The notes beneath the pieces were generated by a model. That model was given only the letters and a program-made list of their open reading frames with translations. It made no database searches and was not told where the DNA came from. Made by a program: the position numbers and the translations under genes. 64,000 nucleotides of DNA from Apus apus (taxonomy: Eukaryota > Chordata > Aves > Apodiformes > Apodidae): the NCBI RefSeq assembly GCF_020740795.1, contig NC_067301.1, positions 5,394,001-5,458,000 of the forward strand, given 5' to 3'. Positions 41,401-51,600 of the stretch are shown here, one piece after another; position 1 is the stretch's first letter; each line of letters begins with the position of its first letter.

Positions 41401-44400
41401 GAATCTTTTGTCATACAGCATTGGTATATGTTTTAAAGAAGTGTTTAAAAGGTATATACTAATTCACACAAACCAGGGCAATAACATGTCAACATGATTC
41501 TTAAAGACCAAAGTGAAATATTCATAGAACTACAGACGCAGTGTATGTAGATCAAGTGGGAGGAACATGCCATTCTAGAAATTAAACTCAAAACTTGCCA
41601 AATTTTCCATTACTGGGAATGTAAGCCTAAATTCTAAGACCTGATACAATTTTTTATATAACCTCTCTGCAATGCTCTCATCCTAAATAGAATTTATTAG
41701 CCTAAAATCTCACTCGGCTAAAGCTCTCCAATTATGCAAGGCTCACAAGCCCTTGCAATTCCTCTGAGCTTTTCAGTTTTGTTGAATTCCATAGAACACT
41801 GAGGGACACTGGCTCCAGGGTTCAGCAGCACTGCAGGCTTGCACAGCTCTCATCCCTTCCTCCATGCTCCTTCCTCCACTGACTTCTCATTACCATCCCA
41901 AGTGCAGCTGAACTGAAAGAGGATACCACACTCAAATGACAAGGTCTCCTCCTAAATGAAGATATTAAGGTCTGGACTTTGAAAATGTGAAACTAAAGGA
42001 AAGAAGGTTGAGATTTCAGTTTTGGGTTTGTTTTTTTTTGTAGCCTGAATAAGGTCAGAGTGACATAACCAAAATACAAACCAAAATGACAAAAATCTCT
42101 GATCAATTTGAAAGCAAAAATTTTCAAGTACTGCCTTCAGGATCTTTGTTCACTGTCCTAAAATAATCAGTGTATGGTTGCATTTGTGGTATTCTGCAGC
42201 TGCCCATCATGTTGCCATCCTGTGAGAAGGACCCTGCAGACTTGCAGACATAACAGTCTAGACTCCAGCGCTGACAGAGCGAGGTCATGGCTATCAAGCA
42301 GTGCATTCCATGCAAGAGCGAAGCTTCCGTTTCTTGTTTTCCTTGGTGATCCCAGCTCCTTGCCATCTCTAAGGGCTCTGGTCTGTCCTGATATTCCAGA
42401 CTGCTTACCTCATCTACAGGCATTCAAACCCTTTGAGTCTCCTGCAATGCAGGAAGTGAATGTCCAGAGGACAAACCAGTGAAAGGAGGAAGCTTTCAGT
42501 GCATTTATGAGGTCATTTCTTGCACAGTGATGAATGTGAAGAGCTCTCAACAAGGTTAATAGGAATTGTTCAACTCTGCAGTACTGTCACAGTAACACTA
42601 GGCCAGGGCTGTCCCTAGCCCATTTGGTATTTTGGAGACATCTCTCAAGACAAAACACCCCTCTCATTCATTCATTCATCCACAGCTACAGTTGCCTCAC
42701 AGCTGGAGAGAAAAAAAGAAAGGGAAAATAGGAGGACAAAATATACCTACTTTGGAAGAAACTGAGATCACAGAAATGATCACAGAGGAACAACGGAAAA
42801 GCACTGCTGTATGAGATCCCTTGTAGGTATACTGATGATTTCTGAGCCCAGAGCTCTCAGTGTAAATATGGCATCTAGTGAAAACCAACGGCTTTTAACC
42901 AGTCTCCCAAAAGGAAAGGCCTAAGAAACTCTTCCAGTGTCACTGTCACATAACCTTGCATAAGAAAATACACACTAGAGTTGGGGAATCTCTTTCTGTC
43001 CTCTAATTTTATATTTTCCAATTACTTTTTTTTAGGTTTTGGGGACATTTAATAATCCAGAATGCCTAAAACCCAAGTACCTCTTTCCTGTTCAATTAGA
43101 CCTCGGATTAAATAATCTGTGAACAAAGTTAATTAAAATTACAAGGATAATTTTTAGATGTCAAGGGAATGCCCTAAAAGAAAACCCGACAAAGGGCAAG
43201 ACATACAAATGACATACAAAAGACATATGCATCAAAACTTCATTAGTGGAGATCATCAAAACCAGGGCTGACAACTCTTTGGCAAGGACACTGTAATACA
43301 AAATGCTGTTGGAAAAGCAAATGGCTTAGAGGAAACCAGAAGCATTTTCCAACTCTAACCACCAATGAATGAACCCATTCAGCCCCTGCATCCCCCTGGC
43401 TACTCACATCTGTAGAGGGTTGTTCTTCCACACAAGAAATACTGTTCAAAGGGGCCAGTCTTCCCAACATTAACTCAACTATACAGTATGTTCTTTGCAA
43501 AACACCATAACGCCTTGGAAGTGGACTTTTATTTCATAGGCATTAAATCATAAACTCATAAAAATGTCTCCTTCTCCTTTTTCATTAACACAGATACACT
43601 CTGCTGTTTTGGTTAACCACAGAATATCAAAAGCTAAGAGCCTTAACAAAGCTACCAGTGTGTGAGACTGAGGCAGAGGTGATGCTCTGTTGCTCAAATA
43701 TTTTCAAGGGGTAGTCAAAATTCTCAACAGCTAAAGGCAACAACAGTGAAAATTCTGAGTCTTGCAAGCAACCAAAAAGAAGCCAAAAGCAAAAAAGTAC
43801 ATTTCTCCAGCAATTCAGCCACAGCCAAATAACTCCTCAGCCAGCACTTCTGAATCTGGACACATCCCTGGGGAATAGCATGAAAGCTGAATTACAATAC
43901 TTGAGAACTTCTGGAGAAAACTCAATGCTACTCATCCTTCATAGTAATACTAAAATGTCCTCTGTTATCCGTAATCCACTCTGTCCCTGCATACAGCAGA
44001 TTTACAGGCTTGTGTTTATTTCCAGAAGTGCTACAGGAAGCATTTAAATACTCAGTGCCTCCCATGACCAAGTAGCTTTTGAAAACTTCTACCCAAAAGG
44101 AAAAATGTGGTATGGATCCTTTGACCTCTTAGTAGACATCAGAACAGTGATGATCTAATGATTTAAGTCTCATTTTGCCTAAAAACTGGTGGTAGTCTTA
44201 ATTGAAAAATCTGGAAGACACACAGTTCTGAAAATTCAAGTGATACCACTTTGTCCCTTTCTTGACCATTTCATCAGAGGCCAATAAACAACCATGAGAA
44301 AAGAAACATCACCTTAGAAGGACATGTCTCCTAGACATTTATCTGTCAAGTCACATTTGAGGGAGAGTGGGCAGAATAATGGACTTAAAAGAATGGGTGC

Positions 44401-47400
44401 AGAGAAGGGGAATCGGGATGGATTTACATGATCATGGCCAAGAGCCTTCCATTCTGTTGGACTGAGAACTTCAGTCTCCATGCTCATGTATCAAGCAGAA
44501 GACACTGTATTTCCATTTGTGTAAGTCCTTTTTTAAAATTTCTTTTTCTTGCCCTTTTCATAGCCTTAAATGAAAGATCAAATTTTACAGCACAAAAAGT
44601 TGCAGATGTGACAATCTGTAAACTTAGTGAGACACAACTGTCGTCTTCGGTCAAAACTGCTCAGTTGCATCTTATTTGTGATTAACGAAACCAGCCTTTG
44701 CAAATAAAGACAGAGTGTGAGGTGAAATCCAATCCAGTCAAATTATCAGAGGAAATTTCATATGCTAAGAGGCTCTTTCAGAAGACTCTAATCTCAAAAA
44801 TATGGTTATATGTCGCCGCCTACCTCCAAAACCCCGCCACTATGTCTGGGTGCGCAAGCGCTGTGGTGACTTTTTGGAGACCTCCTGCACACCCATGGTC
44901 AGAACCTGGATCTCTATGTTCCTGTTTCCAACCACCTCTGTGTAACACCCTGCTTGGCCTCAGGATGTCACACCTTTGGTTGAAGTGTTTCTCTAAACTT
45001 GGCCTGTTGGCACTACCCCATCTAATAATCAGAATCTGTTACAAATTATGAATTATGAGCCATAATTCAAGCTTTGCATGTAATTGGAAAACAACTAACT
45101 GCATAAGAAGACAAGAGAAAAATGGAATAGTCAATTTTCACAAGCCTTGTTGGAAGTCACTGACATTTCTTTTTGGTTGTCTAAGGCAAAGCATAAAATC
45201 AAAGAGTTGAGCCAAACAGAGGTCTTGCATTCTGCATGGAAACTGCATCAAATTCTCAGGAAGGGCTGAGCACAGAGGCAGGAAAGAAATGAAATCTCAG
45301 AGCAAAGGGAATGGAAGCTACCACATTGAGGTGCAACTACCTTGAAACGTTAAGAAAGGAAAGGATAAGCTGACTTCTGTGTTGCATGGAAGCTGTGCCA
45401 AAGACACATCTGCCAAAGGCAGAAAGACAGTGCCACTACCAGAGAGGATCAAAACTTGCTGGTGCCATATCTGACTTTCTGGATAGCCATGATCCAACTG
45501 AAAGGAGAATCTGCTTCAAATTCAGTAAAAGCAAAAATTTAAACACCTTGATGACAGACATGAAAAAAAACCCAGAAGGCAAAACCCTCAACATTCTAAA
45601 CAGTAACTAGCATCCACAAAGCAGTTCATAACATCATGAGACAAGTAGAAATGTTCCCAACAACTATTCTCATTTATTCTTTTCTTCTAAGATCCATCAA
45701 GATTTCATAGATAAGACATATAAATGAACTACAGTCTCTATATGTTTACAGTAATTTCAGCCTCAGCTCCCTCTCCTTTTGGCCCATGTCACCTGGTTCA
45801 TTAGTGCTGACTGCCACTGATGAGTTTCCAGCTGAACTGCATGCAGCTCAGTAGCTCTTGAATTAGCTGTAAGAATGGTGGTGCTTTAATACCAGAGCTT
45901 AGCATAGCAACCAGCCTGACTAAATAAATAAATAATGGAGCATGGTGTTCTAAGAGATAATATAAATACACTTTCAGCAAATTGCTTAGGTCCAAAGGTC
46001 AGTCAACTTGTTTGCTCTGTCTCCAAGAATTTGTAAATCTCACCATGATGTTTAAACACAAGCATATACAAACATCAAAGTTCAATGCTGACATATTTTA
46101 CACCTCAAAGTTGGATGCCAGAATAGCTCTATACCACACATAGAAAACTGTAATGCATGTGTAACGAGTGACACAACACTATCCAAAACTAAATGCAAAT
46201 TCTTCCTTAAATATCCTCTCAATTCTGGATTTTCTTCTTTATCCTCTGTTTATTCTCATTCATCCTCTCTCACATGGGGAGATATTTCTACAGCTGTCTA
46301 ATTTTACAATTCCTCCCTTTCACTACCCATAAAGGGGGAGATGGAACTTTAAAATCTCAAGCCTTGTTTCAGGGCGTGTGCGTTTTGTATTCCTGATTGA
46401 TTCACGCATATGGAGACACTTCTATTTACGGAAACACAGTTTCAAGGTAAACCACCAGTGCCGAGCGAGGGAACAGACACACCAGCTACACTGGCGTCTC
46501 TAGGCTGCTGTGCAGACAGACCAGTCTCTCAACCTCTTTCCTTTTCCCTCTTTCCTAAAGGAAACGTGCAAACAGTCTCGCGGCTCCTACTCGGGTTGTG
46601 CTTTTCTTCCTTGCTGGGATCCCATTCATCTTACCTTTGAGCAGCTCTGGGTGGCAAAAAGCAAAATACAAGCGACTTCAGAAAGCACAAGAAATGAAGT
46701 GAGTGGAAAACCGTGGGGGTGAATCAGAACTCCTCCCCACTGGCCCGACAGAATGCGTGATGTTGGACTGAGAGCCTTGCTGCACGCACCATGTGCCCCT
46801 TTTCCAAGCCCCTCTCCTCCGGGTGACACGCGTGGCTGTGCCTAAGGAAAGGCAGCCAGCTGCCCCCTCTGTTTGTGCAGGGTCCCAGCAGCCGGGACTG
46901 CCGGGAAGCTGCCTAGTAAACAGAACTGCAAGTGAGCACTCGCTTAACGCATGGGAATCACAGAGCCCTCCTCTCCCTGCCGCAGGAAACCTAGGCTGGA
47001 GCGAAAACCTCTCCTTTGTCAGCAGAGCAGAACTCTCTAGGGGCCCTTTTCTCACCTTCGCGTTTTCTTAGATGAGACGGGGAGAGGCAGGAGGCAGGGA
47101 AAGGAGGAGTGGGCAACTTCTGAAACGTAAGTCACCGCCACGGCTCAGCACGCCAGGGTTTTGCAAAATGAGTAGAGAGGTGAGGGAAAAGGCTTTTTTA
47201 AGTCTCCCAGATGAAGGACTGCCCAGGGGAGCAGCAGGTGGGAGCTTCTTTCCTCCCTCCCTCCCCGTCATGCCGGTGCTCACCTTCCTGGCTCCTCGTC
47301 TGGCAAACTCCCTGGCCAGATGGCGGCCGATGCCTCTGCCCCCGCCGGTGATGAGCACGTTGTCCCCGGACAGGTCGCGGAGCTTGGGCGGCAGCACCAT

Positions 47401-47478
47401 GCACACGGCAGCTTTCACCACCAGATACACCATCTGCACGGGGAAAAGCAGCAGAGCGCCCAGCCACTTCCAAATCAT
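23352..47478 (-). CDS. DHRS3: DHRS3 (short-chain dehydrogenase/reductase 3), six coding exons
   Basis: Joined exons on the minus strand are 47478-47284, 27396-27253, 26407-26288, 25593-25355, 24344-24219 and 23436-23352. They give an unbroken 302-residue protein, the length of human DHRS3, which it closely resembles throughout. Known role: an ER/lipid-droplet retinal reductase that converts all-trans-retinal to retinol with NADPH and works with RDH10 to restrain retinoic acid synthesis. Visible motifs: an N-terminal hydrophobic anchor at about residues 6-30; the Rossmann TGGGRGIG at 44-51; NNAA at 122-125; and the catalytic Ser175, Tyr188 and Lys192 of the YxxxK motif. All introns are GT/AG and phases agree at every junction. 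Intron sizes are about 19.9, 0.85, 0.69, 1.0 and 0.78 kb. The start ATG is the first in a reading frame matching the family N-terminus. No break or missing key residue is seen. Confidence 0.97.
24219..24344 (-). CDS. DHRS3: DHRS3 exon 5
   Basis: Encodes [20 protein letters not shown] and continues to HALVILK (residues 233-275 with split codons). It has acceptor attcag and donor gtaaag, and length 126 bp with phases matching exons 4 and 6. The segment is the C-terminal substrate-side region of the SDR fold. It was found by reading the reverse complement between exons 4 and 6. Confidence 0.95.
25355..25593 (-). CDS. DHRS3: DHRS3 exon 4
   Basis: Encodes residues 154-232 plus two bases of codon 233. 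It carries the catalytic core: Ser175 in LNSVLALS, then Tyr188 and Lys192 in DYCTSKAS. The acceptor follows a T-rich tract (gtttttcag) and the donor is gtcagt. Exon length is 239 bp, phase 0 to 2. Confidence 0.97.
26288..26407 (-). CDS. DHRS3: DHRS3 exon 3
   Basis: Encodes residues 114-153, from [12 protein letters not shown] to LGQFW, in 40 codons and phase 0. It contains the NNAA structural motif of classical SDRs. The acceptor is tttttgcag and the donor gtaaga. No open reading frame of 60 codons covers it, so it is easily missed by ORF scanning. Confidence 0.96.
26582..27110 (-). mobile_element. CR1 LINE fragment inside DHRS3 intron 2
   Basis: About 530 bp of CR1 in the same orientation as DHRS3 transcription. 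The degenerate C-terminus of ORF2 is readable on the minus strand ([20 protein letters not shown], then [13 protein letters not shown]). It fills over half of the 845-bp intron, 143 bp from exon 2 and 175 bp from exon 3. Confidence 0.92.
27253..27396 (-). CDS. DHRS3: DHRS3 exon 2
   Basis: Encodes residues 66-113, beginning IILWGRTEK and ending AKAVREK. It has 48 codons in phase 0 at both ends. The acceptor is ttgctgcag. The donor is gttcgt, a weak match to gtragt, but the position is fixed by the protein family and by exon 3 starting with V-G-D-I. Confidence 0.95.
27593..27634. repeat. 21-bp tandem duplication (2 copies)
   Basis: CTGTGTCCCACTGCTGATGC(T) is present twice without mismatch, about 200 bp upstream of DHRS3 exon 2 in gene orientation. 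Confidence 0.95.
34411..34802 (+). mobile_element. CR1 LINE 3' fragment
   Basis: Plus-orientation CR1, from the TTCAGCCTGGAGAAGAGAAG block to the tail GGTCTCTTCCAACCTTAACC...TATGATTCTAT. It lies in DHRS3 intron 1, antisense to the gene. Confidence 0.92.
36565..36650 (-). mobile_element. CR1 LINE 3' tail fragment
   Basis: AATCACAGAATGATTTGGGT...AAAGATCATCTAGTTCCACC followed by CAGGGACACCTCCCACTA is the reverse complement of a CR1 3' end. About 85 bp, in DHRS3 intron 1. Confidence 0.88.
37100..37150. repeat. imperfect CA-rich repeat
   Basis: Interrupted CA dinucleotides with an internal ACACACGTGTG self-complementary core. It accounts for the overlapping Cys/Val/His-rich open frames on the minus strand here. 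Confidence 0.85.
39060..39150 (-). mobile_element. old CR1 LINE fragment
   Basis: The block GCCTCATCCAACCTGCCCTC...TTCCAGGGATGAG...CCTGGGCAACTTGTTCCAGT matches the CR1 3' UTR/ORF2 end in reverse with many substitutions. In DHRS3 intron 1. Confidence 0.75.
39451..39496. repeat. 23-bp tandem duplication (2 copies)
   Basis: TTTTGGTGTGCCAACACAGC(ACA) is repeated immediately with one C-to-G change. In DHRS3 intron 1. Confidence 0.95.
47284..47478 (-). CDS. DHRS3: DHRS3 exon 1 (coding part)
   Basis: Encodes residues 1-65: the membrane-anchoring N-terminus and the TGGGRGIG dinucleotide-binding loop. It ends ...GARK in phase 0, followed by a consensus donor gtgagc. The longer open frame past 47,284 is intron read-through and is not coding. 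Confidence 0.97.
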
Positions 47479-48239
47479 CCTCTTGTTCCAGGCAAGTCAG
47501 GAAGGCAAAATTATCTTCCAATCCTTCACAAAACCAAGTTAACGGAGAAAGAAAACCAATGCCCTTCATGCACCCCCAGCTGGGTGACAAGTCTTCAGCC
47601 CCCTTCCAAAACTTGGGGGCAAGAGATTCTTGGGCTGGAAAAAATCCTTCTCTCCCCCTAAAAAATTTGGGTTAGGAGCAAAGCAGTGCAGAAGACCAAG
47701 TCACTCCCCTGTTTCTTGATCGGTGTCCTCTGGGATTGTCACATGCAGGTAAAATGGTTTCCTTGCTTTTTAACTGGAGTACAGTTTTTTAAAAATTAAG
47801 AGAGAGAAAAAAAAAGTAAAATTAAAAGTAACCATATATCCCTCCTCTTCAAAGACCGACATAAAAATCCAGTATCCAAATGGAAGGTTTTATGCTTGGA
47901 AAAATAAAATAAAGCAGCCTGTCTCCAAATTTCAGCCTGCAGTGCCTTCCAGGCAACTCATTTCTATTCTTAGACTCAGGAAATTGCTTAAATAAGACAG
48001 AATTGCCAGGACCTTCTTTTTAAGAAAGGCTCTATTCAGGTCAAGGTTGTTGTTTTTGTTTTAACATCTATAAATATCTATAGATGTCCTGAGCCGGTTG
48101 CAAAGGTTGAGCTGATAACCGCCTCTCTCTCTCTGCCCCCTCTCCTGGTTTTTTCACTTAGAGTATCTATGATCACAGAGCAGGAATTATGCCGTACACT
48201 ATTTCAGCTCTTACTCATTTCTCCCTATTGCTCTCTCTG

Positions 48240-48690
48240 CCTATCACAGCCGCGGCGCTGGGGAGTTTTTATACCCCATTAAGCCTGATTGACAGTTAAA
48301 GTGTCGGGGAGATTTCACTACTGTTTCTGTGAGTGGCTGGCTTTGCTCTCCCCTCCCCCAGAGCTATCTATCTCACCGCACATAAACTCACACATGCCGG
48401 CAGGCTGAGCCCTTGGCTCGCTCCTGGGTTGCGGCGAGCAAGCCGGGGCTTGCAGCGTGCCACGCTGGGCTCGCAGCTGCGGCTGCAGCGCTCCGAGCCG
48501 GCCGGGCAGCCCCTGCCTCCTCCCCACCTCCCCCGCCAGCAGGGAGGTGCTGGGGCTGACCTGAGCGCAGGGAAAAAGCAGTTCCAGGAACGGTCAGGGT
48601 TAAGGCTGAGTTCAAGGGAGCCATCCCTGCTTGCCCAGGAGAAGCTGGTGGCGATGGGAGAAGTTCTCTCAGCCCTTGGCTGAGTCAAGC
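48240..48690 (-). promoter_or_regulatory. DHRS3 promoter region, CpG-rich with TATA box
   Basis: Upstream of DHRS3 the DNA becomes GC- and CpG-rich (48,400-48,560). On the minus strand a TATAAAAA box lies at 48,273-48,266, which places a start site near 48,243 and implies a 5' UTR of about 760 bases if unspliced. Further upstream are scattered nuclear-receptor half-sites, including AGTTCA near 48,610. The TATA position is seen directly; promoter use is inferred from location upstream of exon 1. Confidence 0.55.
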
Positions 48691-51600
48691 CGAGCTTGAT
48701 CGCATCAACAGCTCTTACCCGTGGAGCAGTGTTTTTGTGGACAACGTGACAACTCGTGTATTTTCTCCTTGCATTGCTGAAAACTGGTGATTTAGTAGTG
48801 GGGTGATAGAAAAGGCAGGCTCTGACTGAAGGAGGAGACTCACATTCTCACAACTAAGGGTGGTGGTGGTTTGTTGTTTTTTTTCTCTCCTCTATGACTT
48901 ATTTGTCTGGTTATGAGGGCATAGTTGCAACACAAGAAGGTCTCCACAGCACTTTAAACTGTGTTGTAACAGAAGGAAGGGCAAAGTGTGTTGCAGCTAA
49001 GTCCCCTGACTTGGTTGTTTACACTGTTAAGCATTAGGCAGGTAAGTTATGTTTTCAGTTGTACTGATTAAGCATTTCTGAGGAGGATCTAAGTGCACAT
49101 TTGAACTGAGAGCTGTTCATGCACAGCTAGTAGCTGTGGCAGCAGTCAGAAATAAGATGCAAAGCCTTGAGGACGTCAAAAGATGCTCAATGGTTTCAAA
49201 CCTCACACTGGTGTCTTCACAGTTGAGCTGGAAAGAACTTCCTTTTCATGACTGCATGTATCATAAAGAACGTGCCAAAATGAATCCAATCCCACATGTT
49301 AATTCAGGAGGTCTGAATCTATATCCACTATCCTGGGAAGCCATCTAGTGGTAAAAACTAGAATTACTGAAAAATGACAAATTTGAAAGACCTCCAACTT
49401 CTTCACATCTCTAAAGCACCACTGCAAAGGAAGTATCTAAGTCTATGCATCTAAACATAGGTAGCCAGGTTATATTACAGCCAATACAAGTGACTTAGGA
49501 AGCTGAATCCCTTTAAAAATAAAGTGAATTTTATGATGTGGAATCAAACAGCTATTTTTGAAAACAGGGGGTGTTCAAAGTGGCCATAAGGTAACTAACA
49601 ACGTGTCCTGGGGTTATTTGTTTGCAAAAAAGAAGAGCAACCGAGTTTCTGGTGCCAACCTCATTTAAAACCTGTATCACACAGAGTTGGTTTTTAAACA
49701 CAAAATATGAACAATATATCATTTCAGCTCTGTTAAAAGTTCTGCAAAGTTGTCAGGAAAAAAAGGAAATACAACGTAGACAGAAACTTGCAGAGCTTTT
49801 ACCTTTAAATGCCAGGTTTCTTCAATTGAAATATGCCCTGTGACTATAACCCCACCATCATAAAGTGTCAGGAGAGAGGTTTTTGGAGAGAAGGAGATGA
49901 AGCATTCTAACAGGAAAGTTGAAGTCTGTATATACTGTCAGAATCAGGTGGTATTCCCTAACTGAGCTGGAGCTGCATCTGAAATAACTGGAGCTCAGAG
50001 AATTTCCATTGCTGCTTGGCAGCATTTAGCACCTCTGTGTGTTTTTACAGTAATACCTTTAAAAACGGAGCTCAGGGAGGCACCTGGCATTCCAATTTTC
50101 CTCTCAGTCCAAAAACTCTGAAGGGGAGACAGAAATTAACTCAGAGAGTCTAGTGTCTGGTTTAAACAAGAATGACTCAATGTCTGGACTGGTAACAAAT
50201 ATAACAACTTTCTGGTATGGAAATAAGGAACAGTGTTAAAAATGAAGGGATATGAAGTTAATAAAAGTAAATTTGATTTTTTTATTCCTGAGTTCAATCT
50301 CTTTATGCATAAATCACCAGGGACACATTTTAAATAGAAAGTCAACAACATTACACTGTTAACCTGTTCAGATTAAAACCAAAATTAATTATTAATTTAA
50401 AGAATTTGCAGGTCTTTGAAGCTGGTGGGAATGGAATAATCTTTTTCATATTGATTTAATGTATCTGTTTCCAGCTTGCATAAGATTCTAAAATGTAACA
50501 GAGGTGGGTTTTGTATTTTGTTTTGTTTTTTTCATTCATTGTAATTTTTGGTTTATTTGTTTATGTACAAAGTTGCTACCAAACTTATACAGAACACTGG
50601 TAAGCAGATGTGAAAAAGCTGGCAACACAGAACAGTGCTCTTACACAATGGAAAGTCTCTGTTGCTGGGGTGTCAACTAATACCAGTTTTTTACAGCAGT
50701 GCAGGGTTCTTGACCATGGACCATCTATCAGAATCAGAGATTAAAACTAAACCTCCTTTAAAAAAGGAAAACCTTTTGCCAAGCTGATCTGGTTTTTGTT
50801 ACATGAAGTACTGCTGTCAGATTTGGATAAATCAAGAGCTACATTTTTGTGCTTCTTGATTTCATTCTTCCCTTGAGTTCACATTTTCCATTTGAAATCT
50901 GTCCCAGTGGTTCTATGATTTCACACTGTCCTTCTATATGCTATTAAGTATTAAGAGTCTGATACTGTTGCCTTGTAAGGGGAATTTTGCCACAGACTAA
51001 GCTCAAAGGGACCAGGTTTCTGTTTAATTTCCAGCCTTGACACAAAACAGTTCGTGTCCTCCCTTGTGTGAAAAGCTCCATTTGGATGTCTCTGCTTTCC
51101 TAGGGTCTCACAGCAAATCAGTATAATGAATAAGATACAGCAAACATTTTACTGAGGAGCTCTAAATTCTAGATGACATCCCTTTCTAGATTCCATACTT
51201 CTAAAAATAATGGTCTTTATAAGCAGAAGTGCAGAGTTTCCAAAGTGCATGTAGGTGCTACCTGGGATTCAGAGAAAGGGATACAACATCAAGAATGTGG
51301 TATTTCTTTCAATTGCTTGCCTGTCTTTGATTAGAGTCAAATCTGTCTCCTTCTGTTCACCTGCTTCTCCATATTGGAAGAGAGAACAGTGAAAAAATAC
51401 CACATGTAAACAGGAACAGAGTGACTACATTGTGCTCAACTGATTGACTCATCTTACATTCTCTTTAATACATTTACCTCACTTCTACGCCACTCAGTAT
51501 TTACTGTTGCTTCTGACTAATTCCTCAGGCCTGACAAAACTTCTAAGACACACAAGGAACTAGGGAGGCTGAAGAATTAAGTCCGTAAGGCCTTCAAAAT

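Larger units (their letters stand above)
27397..47283 (-). other. DHRS3 intron 1 (about 19.9 kb)
   Basis: AT-rich intronic DNA with no recognised exon. It contains CR1 pieces at 34,411-34,802, 36,565-36,650 and 39,060-39,150. It also holds a 21-bp tandem duplication at 27,593, a CA-rich tract at 37,100, a 23-bp tandem duplication at 39,451, and the receptor-site candidates listed in the findings. Somewhat GC-rich patches at 30,860-31,090 and 44,810-44,900 are not explained. Confidence 0.85.

Noticed and set aside
44698-45051. 117-codon plus-strand frame in DHRS3 intron 1, with a small GC-richer patch
   Set aside because: No recognised domain, no splice context. It might be a decayed repeat, but I could not assign it to one.
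47072-47661. Open frames on the plus strand and shifted minus frames over DHRS3 exon 1
   Set aside because: Shadows of GC-rich exon 1 DNA; the minus-strand frame starting at 47,478 matches DHRS3 exactly.
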